Source of the DNA: Pontederia crassipes
Lineage: Eukaryota; Streptophyta; Magnoliopsida; Commelinales; Pontederiaceae
Assembly: GCA_030549335.1 (NCBI GenBank)
Contig: CM060195.1
Coordinates: 30,260,874-30,324,873 of the forward strand
Direction of reading: 5' to 3'
DNA length: 64,000 bases
This document shows, piece by piece, positions 23,831 to 36,549 of the stretch. Within the stretch, counting starts at the first letter, position 1, and each line of letters opens with the position of its first letter. The position numbers and the translations under genes are program-made. The notes below the pieces were generated by a model. The model was not told where the DNA came from. It saw only the letters and a program-made list of their open reading frames with translations, and searched no databases.

Positions 23831-26540
23831 GTCTAGATGTCAAGAGCCAAAAATTTTGCTTTGATAAGTTGAGTGAGAAATTCTATGGTCATGCTTTGTC
23901 ATCTGCCTTTCCTTTGTAATTAATATTTATTACATCCATAGATATGCTTATCTAGTATTCCTGATACCGATAATGGTCCTTCTCTAAAAACTTTAGCTAG
24001 AAGCATTTCATAGATATCTTATTGACGGTCTAGGACATTAATGTGTAAGAAAGAATGTGTAATAATATGGTTTATCATGTTCCAATAAAGATTCAAGACC
24101 TATTCATTAGTGAAGTGAATCATGTGATTCATGCACTCTTCTTTTGACATCCATCTTAACCAAGGTTTATGTTTCTTAGTTCTGCAGATATGCTTATTAT
24201 AATTCCATTTGTGTGAAGATCTTGCTAGTAAAATCTCTCTATTTAATATACATTTTTATGTTTGTAGAAAAGCATGGCTGAAGGCATAGATTATTGTGAT
24301 CGACAAAGGAAGTCATTAGAAATAGACATTGCTGTGATTATGGAGGTAAATACTGCTGAAATTTCTATTATCCCCTAATTTTGAAGTAGCCTTCATCTTT
24401 AACTGAGAACAAAATTGAGCATGTCTTCATGTGCAAAACATGAGCATGTGTTGTTTTTTTTCCCTTCTAACTGTGCTGCGATGACACATCTTTCAAAGTG
24501 TTCCTTTGTTAGCACATTCATAAAAAACTTCAAAAAGTTATCACTCGTATGCAGATAGCTTCCAAGAAGAAGAACATTGCAGTAGGTCTTTTGTTGCAAG
24601 CAAAGCTGAGGCAGGCAACCACAAGCTCATAATGTTATTAGACGTTTGTTTACTGGTAATTCTTTAGATGAATGGAGAGGCATGTATCCAGACTAGGAAG
24701 TATCCTACGAAAATTCCCTTGGCATAATTGAATTTTGTCATACCATAGATTGAAGAATTTTCACTTGGTAAATCTTTTTTACGGTTTCTAGTTGCCTATT
24801 AATCTTGATTTTTGTGACCTTCCTGTTGGAGAAGTTATGACAGGGAAACATAATTTGGACTTCAACAAGGGTACCAGAAACATGAACACAAAGCAGTACT
24901 TCAGAAATGTGGCGAAGACACTGAAACAAACACCGGAATTTGAGTTGCCTTCTTTTTATGGTAGCCGTCTAGTGGGAGAAGGCACTAATAGTTGTAGACT
25001 ATTGCATATGAACACATATACCAGAATTGTAGTACTTTGTTGCCACTTCTAAGTATTAATTACATCCGAAGAAAACTTTGAAGTCACAATAACTAGCTAT
25101 ACCGACGTGTATGTTCACTATCGTCCGTCCCCCTACCCGCCCTTATATAATGGCCAAATGTGTCCATTACGCATCTCATCACTATGGTCATAATGGCCTC
25201 ATAATTACTATAATTATCATTTTATTAACAACCATAACGGTCATATATTCAACATAGAGCACTTAACCATGACGAGCAAGGCCCGTAGTTGAGGACTTCA
25301 TGGTAGCTTATTTCCTCTCCTTGTGAGTCTGCACTAGATTTTAGAGCTTTTTTTTTTGCGCTGTTTCTATAAGATGAGTTGGCTTCAATCTTTAACTTGA
25401 TAAGTGAGGCATAATCCTCTTTTTTTCTTCTTGCTCCCTCCTTTTGAAAAAAGAAAACTTGAAACGCTTGATGGTATTTGAGTTTCAATTGCTGTAGCAC
25501 GTAATTCAGCTTTCAAAGACGTTAAGATAAATGTTGTCTCTAGGTAGGATCCTAGGGATTTAGAGGATTGTAAGATTCTACTCATGAATAAATTTTTTTA
25601 ATATAAAATAATATATTTATTCATAAATATTACATTTATATATAAGTTAATAAACATTGACTATTAATATTTTATTCATATTTTCAAATTTAATATATTT
25701 TTATATCATGTGAACTAAAATATGATATATTCTTAAAAAACACTGAAATAAGTGAGAATTAGATTCGTAACAAAGTTATTAGATGTTAAAATTCATAAGT
25801 GAGGAGAATAGCATGTACTATACGTACGTATATATATAACTAATTGTAAAATCGAATTTTCTCAAGGTCCATTATGTTTACTTTTAATTTTTTATTCAAA
25901 AAAATAAATTTATAGTAATATCATAAAATATAAAATCTTAAGATCCGACTATAGATCTGGTATAGATTCTAAATTTAATATTCTTTGTGTATGATCGAAA
26001 TCGTTCTCTCTCCGAAAGATTATAAGATCATAAGATCTTATTACTCGGATCGAGATCCTAACAATCATAGTTAGGATTATACATATGATCAAATGCATAC
26101 TTAAGGCATCTCTCTTTTTTTTTTAAAAAAAATCTCCTTTTAATTGTTGATGTTTCTGAATTTGTTCTTATAATTTCTTTTTCTTCATGGCAATTTAATT
26201 TTAATTGGTGGCATATTCTGGTTGTGCCGTACCCAGAATTCAATTTGAATCACAAATTTTCGGTGACATGAAATTACACAATACTTCAATTGTGCCACTC
26301 AATCAGGTCATTCCGAAGGCAAAAATATTTCTAAGGCATAGTATTGCTATTAGATTAAGCTTCAGCAATGCCATGATGCATGCATGGTACATCATTTATT
26401 TTCTGTCTGGGGAGAAGGATTTTGCACTTCGGTACGTCGAAATGTTATTCACCTCTTCGTAGAAATGACTTTTTCAAGATTAGGGATTTCATTTATCATA
26501 ATTAATTAGACACACACCACTTGATCCTGCACTCGGAACA
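23831..26540. other. intergenic, no gene recognised
   Basis: A frame at 24792-25052 (MPINLDFCDLPVGEVMTGKH...) and a short one from ATG 24275 are open but match no family I know. The part after 25580 is strongly AT-rich. These could be remnants of genes or transposons. Confidence 0.35.
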
Positions 26541-26545
26541 AAATT

Positions 26546-29100
26546 TATAACGCTCCCAAAATTCCCCCTCCTGCCACGTAGGCAGTCAGGTTGACTCCGG
26601 GAGTGCTACACTGCTTACTACATTATTGACCATGACCATTCAACAAAATGTATACGTGACATCAATATTATAAGAAAATATAATAAAAAACTTTAATGCG
26701 GAAGTTCAAACGTTGGAATAACAAAGGAACATAGTCACTCAATGCAGTCTGTAACAAGATGAGAAAAGACTCCAACTTTAACAAGTTCAACATTTAGGAA
26801 AAGCTCGACAAGCGGAATCACATGATGTCTATGAATAACAAAGTTAATCATCAAACTAAATGCAATTAAGGAGGCTTGATGATGTAAATAATCATGTGCA
26901 ACATCCTCCAAGCTCTGAGCACACCCACACCTCATTGAGCAGAATTCTCATCTGCAAAATTTCAATGCATGGGAATAGAATACTCGTGAGCAAAAAGTCC
27001 AGTACAGTAGAAGCATAGACGATGAAATAAGGATCAAAGATAATCATATAACCAATAGATCAGTAGTGAACGATAATATACTTTGACTTCTATACATTGA
27101 CTATATTGGGCCATATATCATGCTTCTACTGTACCAATATCTATACTTTGTTCTTTACTATGACTATACATTATTTTTACAGTACTCTGTGTTATCTGTA
27201 CCATACCATGTTCCATGTTTTGCTATACCATGTTTTATGCTTTACTCTACAATATTTTACTTTACATTAGTTTGCTGTGAGTTGCACTACGTCTTTTACA
27301 TTAGTATGATGTCCTTAAAGTTAGTTATCCTATGCGAGCTCGACTTTATTAGATTGGGATGCCAGAGGTGTCTCACTGAATTTGTAAAGCCAGTAAGCCC
27401 ATACTGGGATGTGGTGTGACAATGCATCACCCATTTCTGAATGCAAGTGGGAGAGGACCTACACTTCAGGAACAGTGGTCATTTAAGAACTTGTAGGTTC
27501 ACTGTCTCCTCAGCTAGCTACATGTCCCTCTGGCTCAGTGCTATGAAATCTTTCGGGGAAGAAGTGTGACAATGCATCACCCTTCTTCGAAGTACAGGTG
27601 GGAGAGGACCTGTAGTCTCAGGAACAGTAGTCATCGAAGACCAGTAAGTTCGCTATTTTCTCAGCTAACTATCTGCCCCTCTCTATGCCATACTGTGATC
27701 TTTGTTTCGTACAATGGGGCGGCACATATATCTTTGCTTTACTTATCTTTGTTTGTCATGAAATTTATGAATCAGAACCCAAGTGGGCATTATTGTCTTG
27801 ACAATAGGATTCGGCCCGTTATAGGTGAACTGGTTCTATCTCCTATTAGGGTTTGAGAGTGTGACTCAGATCGGATCAGAGTCCGACTCGGACCATGTCA
27901 ATTCTCATGCATCTGAATCAATTCTATGCCTTTCTATGGTATTGAGTGGGTTGAACCAGTCAGTTTGAATCGATGAGTTTGATTGAACCGGACGGTCTGA
28001 ACCGACTGGTCTGACTGGACTGGTCGATCGCTCTCTGTACCGGTCGATCATTCCTCCTGGTTCGGTCGAGCCGAATTGATCGACTTGGACCGATCGACTA
28101 TTCCCTGTGGATTAGTCGATCGTTCTTCCTAAGCCAGTCGACCGCTCTATGAGACCGGTCGACCGACCTCTTTGTCGGGAGTTCTGTCGGTCCAGTCGAC
28201 CGTGCGCAGATGGCCGATCGACTGATTACTCTGTGTGTCATTAGATCGATCGTCCGTTTGAAGGGATCGGTCGACCGATCGTGTGATCATGGTGTTGCGC
28301 AGCGCGCGTCGGGCCGGTCGACCGTTCAGAAGATCAATCGGTCGTCTGTGAGATTGAGATCATCCGACATTCTTTAGATTGGTCGACTGCTCCTGTGGGA
28401 CCGGTCGTCCGACATGAGACACAGCAGAGAGGCTTCGCACGCAGGATCAGTCGACCGATCAATGGGTCGGTCGATCGATTCTCACGATAAAACAAAGTCG
28501 CCGGCCTTTTTCTCCAAATCTGGCCAGCCTCCGGCCATCGGATCGCGATAACATCAATACGAAACATGAAGTTCAGGAAGTCACAATCATAATAGGATCA
28601 TAGTATGCATCAAATGATCAATATTTCATCGTCTAGGGATTTAGAACGCTATGGTACCTTTTCCGATCGATTTGAGTCAGCCGGCGCTTCTCACTTCGCT
28701 TGTTCGTTCACCGGTCGTTCCTGGCCGATGAGGAGGTGAGCCTGGTCCTTGCGGATGTCGAGGGAAGTCACTGTGCGTCGATGGATCGTTGTTTGGTCTC
28801 AGTGCTCCGCCTCTGCTTCGCTGGTCGGTGCGTCGTTCGTCGGCAGCAACAAAAGAGGAGCAGAGGAAATGGAGCGTGCAACGGCCGGTAGAAGATCCAA
28901 GGGGCCTCGAGGGTTACCCTCGCGTCCCTTCTTGTAGTATCGACCGGACAAAGGGCCGGCAGGGGAGGATTTTCCTCCCCTGTCGGCCGTTTCTTCTTTC
29001 CTTTTTTTTTTAATCCGATTTCATTTCGAATTTCCTTCATTAATTACCATTGGATTCAATTTTCGAATTCTTTCCTTCTATGACATTTGCGGATGTTACA
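26546..29100 (-). mobile_element. solo LTR of a large gypsy-type element
   Basis: A 2555-base unit with ends TATAACGCTCC...GGATGTTACA on the plus strand, the same end style as the chromovirus LTRs in this window (TGTAAC... on the minus strand). It is flanked by a perfect AAATT duplication at 26541-26545 and 29101-29105. No internal domain lies between, so it is a solo LTR left after recombination between two LTRs. It carries an unusual palindrome cluster (27950-28490). Fossil, non-coding. Confidence 0.8.
27950..28490. repeat. cluster of degenerate GGTCGACC/TCGATCGA palindromes
   Basis: About twenty related sites such as CCGGTCGACCG, CGGTCGACCGATCG and GGTCGATCGATT occur at irregular spacing of roughly 20-40 bases inside the solo LTR. 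The rest of the solo LTR lacks them. The units are too irregular to be a simple satellite. Confidence 0.75.
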
Positions 29101-29105
29101 AAATT

Positions 29106-30260
29106 AGTCCTGGGAAACGAGGCAGAATATTTGTCATTCACTGTTATCTTGGCATCAAGCTAATCATGATATATACATTAAGGACTGTATCGATCTAATT
29201 GATCACATTATCCATATGTAGGCCGGTGGCACATTAAATCCTAAAGCCTAATTAAGATTAATCTAGGAAAAAAACTTTGGTCTAAAGTCCATAGTTTGGA
29301 TCACACACAGTACAAGTTCAGCAATCATTGCCATCATCTTGCACTAAATACATTCCCCCAGACATGTTTTCTGCACTTGATGCCATGAGAAGTTACAAAA
29401 ATTCCTGCGACTAATATATATGCAGCTAGAAGTGTTTGCAATCGTCATGGATCTATATCTATACTTCTATAGCCCAAGGTGTATCTGCTTCCATCCATTG
29501 GGTCATATATATATCTTAATATCTGGCCGAGTGCAACCAATCCTTTTCTGATAAGATTTCAGCAGCAGAACTCGAATCCAGCAAAGTTAAGTTATCGAGT
29601 TAGCTGTATGTGCTGATGCTTAAATCTACATGAATAGTATATATACCTAAAACCCTACCTCTGCCTAGATAAACAAGGAAAAGGCCAAGATAAAGAAGAT
29701 TAGAGGCTAAGGGAAGACAAAACTTCTGAATCAAATGATCAAGTTTTGTTATTAATAAATATTAATGTAGCAGTAACCAGAAACAAATTATTGCTGATCC
29801 AATCGAGCTTTTTACTCATATCATCCTATTCATCATCAGTGTTCTTAGTTTCTTTGAAACACTAATGTAATTAATTTGTACCTACTCAGTCCTACAGCAT
29901 AAGAACGGCGAAGTAATTATGAAGAATAGTAGGGCCTTAACACTTGACACATTCTTCAAACGAGACCAATTATTTGCGCCTCATTGACAGGATTAATGAA
30001 CAACAGATCACAAACATGTCACTTTATCCTCCACTAGCTAATTGTTTCTGAATGATTTTAATTGGTTTGTATTAGCTCAGCTTGTCACATATCAGGTTCC
30101 AAAATCTACAGTGCAGTGCATTAGACTGTCACCAAACTATTAACTTATTTTACAAATGTCCTTTTTATCTATCGGCCTTTTTCCGATCGCGTTGTAGATA
30201 TGACATCCACACAGCTTGTTTCTTTTTTCTCCACGCGAGCATCATTAAAAAAATAAAAAA
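29106..30260. other. intergenic, no gene recognised
   Basis: Moderately AT-rich sequence without a convincing open frame or repeat. Confidence 0.5.
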
Positions 30261-30266
30261 AAGGGT

Positions 30267-30372
30267 GCCACCCACTCTGGCAGCTTCGTGGGGGTCGGCG
30301 ACGTTCAATTCAGAAAGAGGGCGGGGAAGATAGGCTCCCTCAGGCGCCGACAAAGCTGCCGGAGGGGGTGGC
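30267..30372. repeat. GC-rich inverted repeat
   Basis: GCCACCCACTCTGGCAGCTT (30267-30286) faces AAGCTGCCGGAGGGGGTGGC (30353-30372), pairing at about 18 of 20 positions. A third related block, CGGAGGGGGTGGCGCTTTG, follows near 30403. The segment is a GC island in AT-rich flanks and may be the core of a small DNA transposon. Confidence 0.5.
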
Positions 30373-30429
30373 CCCATACGCCGGCACATGTAGGGAGGTT
30401 GTCGGAGGGGGTGGCGCTTTGTCTTTTTT

Positions 30430-32586
30430 ATTTTAATTTTTTAATAATATCATGTCGATCAATTGATAGCGTGAAAAAAAGAAAAATAAATTGTGTGGAC
30501 GTCGCATGGAGAACGCAATTGGAAAATGACCAATCTTAAGTAAAATTGATAAATGGAAATTAAAAAATAAAGTTAAAAAATGTTATAATTAGAAAGTATT
30601 TAGCTAAATTTCATCCTTACACCTTTCTTCCTGATTGAGTATTAATTGCCATGTTTTTCGTCCTGCTTGAGTATTAATTACTACTATGTCAGTCAGTCAC
30701 GCCTTGTGTCTTGCTTTCGTGATGAATGGACAATTTGATCTTATGCATGCATGTTGCGTTTAGACTTTTCTTTTTTGTTTGTTTTTTAAATTGAACACCA
30801 TTTATGATATTTCATTATCCACATATATAAAGAGTTCCATTAAATCGGCGACTTTGCAATCCGATCCAATATATCCCTATCTCTATGTATTGTGAGGGAA
30901 GCCACAATAAATGCCATATTAAGGTGTCATACTGTTTTCGTGCATGCATTGCATGCTACACATATAGAGCGGGCGAAAAGTGATAGTCATCTGATTTCAC
31001 TATTTTGCACATTGAAAGTATCTGTTTGATGCATTTGCAACTTAGTACATCTTTCTTTTAGACACTCCTAATAAATGGCATACGAATATCCATTATATTC
31101 TTTTTTCCTTCCAAATAAATGTGGCATCCATAAAGTTCATTGCTCTTAGAATTGCTTTACATGTAATTAATCTAATCTTATCCAACAAAGATAATATCAT
31201 AAAAAAATAGATGTATAGTTCTCTTATCTGATGAATGGATTTTTTTTTAAAAAAAAATTAATAAACTGATGGTATGCAGTCGATCTTTTCCTTTTTCTTT
31301 ATCCATTCATTTGGTTAATTCAGATAAACTTGATGCATAAACACGTTGCATTATAACATCTTAAGTCATCGACACGTGGATCTGTTTTAATTCGGAAAGA
31401 AAGTAACTATTTTTTTAAAGAGAAATTTGACGTGCCAGAACTGCACAAAGCAGCAGTGATAACAGGGGGGAAGTTGGACTAAGTAATCAATGATGTGATG
31501 CAAACTTGCATTGATGATGTACTTTGGAGCCCCGTTTATTGATATGTCGGTCACATGCAATCTGCAACTTCTCAAAATCAAGTCATCTTAATTACATAAA
31601 CTGCTGTCAATTAAATTTAGTCCATGCCATCTTAATTAGATTCGGAATACGTAATCTTAGATGGGACTACATAAAGATGCGTAGGGCCGAAGTCTGCTGT
31701 TTAAATTTTGAGATGGGATGAAGAAGCATTTTGAATCAGTTACCCTACTAATTAATTAAAAACTTTAGGGGTGGTGCTTCTTTGCATGAGATGAGACCAA
31801 TTAGATGCATGCTTTAATTATGTCTTGGGGGCACGTAGCAATTTTACATAGCTACTAATTTGCATATATAGCTTACAGGTTCAATCCTAATAGTTAAGTA
31901 ATCTTCGGCTAATCGTTTCTGGTACATGCCGAAATTAACTAAGTTTCCTTATTCTTTTACACTAATATTTCCTTAAATCCATTAAATAGTCTTTCGACTT
32001 TATATAATTATATAATGTTATTCAAGACGTATATATGTGAGACTAAGTCATAGCTTGACGTCGAAGAGGATCTAACGAGGAATTGCTCCAGGTAGGGACT
32101 AATTGAGTGTCTTCATGCACCTTAAAGTTTTCCGTGTAAAGCGCGGTACATATTTATCTTTATTTTTTCATATCTTTTTATTGATAATTTAGAAGATCAT
32201 TAGTGATAATAAAAATATAACTCAAATCATCAATAACAATTATATTTATTTTTTTAAAAAATTATAATAAATATAACAATTTTATATAAATTTTTATCTC
32301 GTAAATCTATTTTTTTTATCATAAATAATCCTCTAAGTTATTAATAAAAAAGATATTAAAAAATAAAAAAACATATGTGTAAGGTCGATTGACACGTTCT
32401 TCATATATATATATATATATATATATATTAGGACTCTTAATTAATCATGCAGTATTAATATTAGCAGTTGAGGATTTGATGATCACTATATTTATGTCCA
32501 CCACTGATGACAAAGTACGATATGGATGCTTATCTTGCTTGCATGGGCCACGAAATTGAATTAACTTCCAGAAGTTATACTACTAC
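30430..32586. other. intergenic, no gene recognised
   Basis: AT-rich. It includes an (AT)n microsatellite at 32404-32428. No open frame here shows a known domain. Confidence 0.5.
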
Positions 32587-32835
32587 ATGTGTCATGTCAT
32601 CTATAAGAAGAAGCTGGACCAGGTCAACATCAAGGCGCGGCGGCCGAAGAAGAAGGAGGAGGAAGAGGAGTGCCGTGCTGCGTGAAGGAGGCCGAGGGAA
32701 GTGCTCGCCGTCGGCCACGACGAGCTTTTCAGGCGGGTGGAGGCGTTCATCAGGATGCAGCACGACCACCTGCGCCTCCAGCGGCGGTAGTCGGAGCGCC
32801 GCCGCTTCCTGGAGAGGCTTCAGCAGGCTTCCTAG
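32587..32835 (+). pseudogene. DUF761/DUF4408-like gene, decayed
   Basis: From ATG 32587 the frame gives a lysine/glutamate-rich start (KKKLDQVNIKARRPKKKEEEEE) and then GHDELFRRVEAFIRMQHDHL, RLQRR and SERRRFLERLQQAS. The ELFRRVEAFI...LRLQR...ERRRF pattern resembles the C-terminal DUF761 motif of small plant proteins (cotton-fibre / Avr9-Cf9 rapidly elicited protein-like). Two in-frame stops (32683 and 32788) interrupt it; around the first, another frame reads VKEAE, which suggests a small indel. GC content is far above the flanks, as for a former host gene. Function of the family is poorly known. The assignment is by eye. Confidence 0.5.
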
Positions 32836-35800
32836 CACCATTAGTTAATTAATTGCTTTTGTGTCTAATTAATCTTCTCTGCTCACTGTAACAGCATCAT
32901 TAATTAATGCTAAATCACATATTTATGTTTAGCAATCTACGTGCACAAGCGTAGTGCAATGCAAGTGCATGCAGTGTAACCTTTTCACGCATATAGTTTT
33001 ATTACTATTTGCTAATTATATTAGATGCTCGAAAGGTTCATGAACACAACACAAGAGTTGGATTTGGTTGGATACAACTTAAGAAAATTTTAACCCAAGT
33101 AGACCCGACGGTTCTACCTTTTTTTAATTTTCATTACACTTTATTTTTTTATTTACTTTAGGGATTTTATATAAATTAAGCTTTAAAACATATATACGAA
33201 AGTAAAACATTTAAAACATAGAAAGTTTTTAAACATACAATTGTGTTTAAAATAAAATATTAAACATAATTTTACATGAAAAGTTTCAAATAAAAAAATG
33301 GACCCGAATTTGATCCCTAAAAGCCACGCAATCTGACCACGTCGATCGAGTTTGAACCAAAATCCATATCATTGTGGACCATTTAATTAATTTGAATTGA
33401 TAAGCATTTAGTGATGATACCACCGGACTTGATGTTCATTAATTATAGGTACTTATTTTTTTATAGTTGGCCACGTTCAAATTTCAAAGTTAATCTTTAG
33501 ATTTAAAAATAGCAGAAAACAAGATGAACATCTCAATGCGTATTTATCTTTTAATTCAAAACATTTTCTTAAGACGATATCGTATATGTCATATTTACTT
33601 TTTTCAATTTTTTGGTTGAGTGTAAAAGGTAGATTTAAAACTTTAACCCATTTTATAACCAAATACACCATTTGATGCATGCTTCACGATCAGCAAGGAG
33701 AGATCGAGTTATCCAAAACAAAAAATATCACACCGGGACAAGGGACGGTTGAACTGATCATTCTCATTTTTCACCTGGCTTAGAAATCATGCAAATCTCA
33801 CATGAGGACAACAACTACATCAAGTTCTTTGAACCAAGGAGTAAATTAAGGGTCGCATCCTAATGAACCAATAGTCACTAGTTTATTATTATTATTAGTA
33901 GTAGTAGTAGTAGTCTAACGACTAAAAGCTTTGAAGACAAAAGAAAGGTCATATATGTTCTTTTGAGGAAAAAATATAAGATTATTGAGATCAAGTGTAA
34001 AACCCAATTATCAAAGAAGGAGTTGTATTGATCACGTCATTCACATATAATTCAACTGCAAGTAATCTCCTCAATTGACTTGGGGTTCAAGTACTCTTCC
34101 CCATTTTGTGTCTTTGTGCTTTCTTTCATGGTCCTCCTCCTGTCATTTTTTTTTCTTCCTTTAGATTTGTTTATCTTCCATTGAAGCTTCCATGACTTCA
34201 TTAGTTGGTTGTCGAATTTTTAAATAATTGACCGTAGACCATGCATTGGTGCCATTAATAATAATATATTGCCATGTTTGGGATATATGCACCTGCAAGT
34301 AAGCGACGACCTCATTAAACTTAGAAACTTGAGGTCCATCCATCACAAGGTAGAAATTTCGCACTTTTGACCGCATGTACTTTTAAAGAAGTAGGAGTTT
34401 GACCACAATTAATTAACAATAAAATTAAGCTCGATCTACTGTTCAATCAAGACATCTAACTACATAACTAATGATAATGTCAAACCGGAATGAAATTACA
34501 CACGCAATAGATTATGCTAATTAATTTTAACGTATTATATATATAGTATATAATTATGAGAGAGAGAGAGAGTAAGCGGTCACGACGTTCGAATTTTGTA
34601 TTGTATTAATAATGATATATGATATTATAATGATATATTATATATATCACATTACTATGATCATCTTTGTTATTATTATATATAATTAAACTGAAGTAAA
34701 ATATATTATCAATAAGTAAAATATATATGACATAACAATGTTGTAATAAACTTCTTTAAATAATAATAGGATAAAGATAACATTTATCTTATCTTTATAT
34801 CATTACAAGGAAACATAATTTTGGGGCAAAAGATACAACCGTTTCATGATATATATCAGGTGTGCATGCATGAATTATGATAGTAAATTATAGATAGCTA
34901 ATTTTAAAATAACGAATTATAAGTAATAAAAGTATATATTGTGTATTACGCTGAAAAGAAGGTAACCGAAAATAACGTCATGTTTATATTATAATGATAA
35001 ACTATTTAGAATTTTTTAATTTCTTTTCAGTTATTATCGTAAAAATAAGAAGAAAATAGCGGCGAAGTTTATATTTTGAGCTTTGAAACTCACAAACTTT
35101 TATTTTTTGTTCAAATGAGTATATAATAAACTTTTAAAAAGTCAAGCTGCCCTTGCACCCATTGAATTTATTTGACGAAAAAAATATTTTAAAAAGTATA
35201 TTAGTATATTTGGATGTAAAACATAAATCTACAGGAATTTATTAAGAATCATAAATCTGACTTCTTAATAGATGTAATGAATACTTTTTGTTTCACGGTA
35301 TTAGAATGTATTGAAACTTTTGGAAAGGGTCAAAATGGCAATTCGATTTTACTTCACAAGTCATGCAATAAAAGAAAGAAAGAGAAGAAAAATAGCTTCC
35401 AAACCAGATTAAAAGCCCAACAAATACTTTAGTAATGGGCTGGCCCAAGCCCATCCCAACAGCGGGCTTCCAAAACTTTATTATACCGGGACTTGAAACT
35501 TTGGGCAAAATGCAGCTATAACTCACCTCAACTAAATAAATATATTTCTATTAGTCTTTGGGAGGTTTAAAAAAATCAACACTATTAATCGATATAATAT
35601 TTTTGCATCAAGATTTTAGATGTTTAACTGACTACATTTTCTTTTTCGAAAGGAACATGAAACTAAAAAACGTCAACCACTGAAAAGAAGAAAAAAGAAC
35701 TGGATGGTCTAGAAGTCTCTTTTTTTTTTGAAAAAAAAATAACCAAACGGCATTAAATTAAATACTGTGAGCTTGAACACTTTATAAACTAAACGTTGTC

Positions 35801-36380
35801 TAATTTACGAGTTTGTAAATATTATCGTTTCCATTATCTCCTCTTTTTTTTTTCTTTTCCGGCTAATGAAATTTGTTTTGCCATATCCGAAGTTTGCTTG
35901 CATGTGATGCATGAAGGCACTTGACACATGTTCTTGCTTCCTGCTTAGTGGATAATAACATGTGTGGCTGCAAGCTTGAGAGGTGGCTAAGATCCTGAGT
36001 CATTGCCCCCTCATGGAGTCTCAGTTTGGACAACCGATTGATTTATTATTTTTGTGGTTGTGATTGCCCTCAAGATTCTTGCAGATAATCTTTGTAAACT
36101 GCCCAAAGTTAGCTGTCACAAGTCATGATACCTAAAAGAAACAGTCAGAATACTTATTCTTGCATTATGCTTGAATGCACATTTTATCTGATATTTATCA
36201 GAATTTTTCTTCCTAAAGCTTTATCAGGGTAATTAATAGTTTGTCTCCCTAGAAATATCACAACCTTAGAGTCAAACAGCAAAGTTCCAATTTGTTGGCA
36301 TGGAAGCAGCAGTGCCTTTGGAAGAAAGCTCTTTCTTCAAGTCTAGCAATGAATATCACAGAACAATCCCTTTCAATATT
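32836..36380. other. intergenic, no gene recognised
   Basis: AT-rich throughout. It includes a compound (TTA)n(GTA)n microsatellite at 33883-33914, a short GA repeat near 34559-34573, and many short palindromic AT runs around 34530-34760. No open frame shows a known domain. Confidence 0.5.
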
Positions 36381-36549
36381 AGTTCAATAAAAAGAGAAAA
36401 CATCAAAAGAAACAAGGAATAGTGTGCTAAAATTTGGACTCCTGCTAGAAATCTTATAAGCAACACAAGTGAGATTTTTTTTTTTTTCAATGTCAACCCA
36501 AGAACTACAATCAAATTTAATCCTGGAATCTCCCATACAAGGCCAAAAC

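Noticed and set aside
27950-28490. CRISPR-like or satellite array
   Set aside because: Units are irregular in length and sequence with no constant repeat and spacer; this is plant LTR DNA.
33080-33380. A third copy of the hAT-like MITE (GACCCGACGG ... GGACCCGAAT around an AT-rich core)
   Set aside because: The core does not clearly match the two better copies and no terminal repeat was seen.
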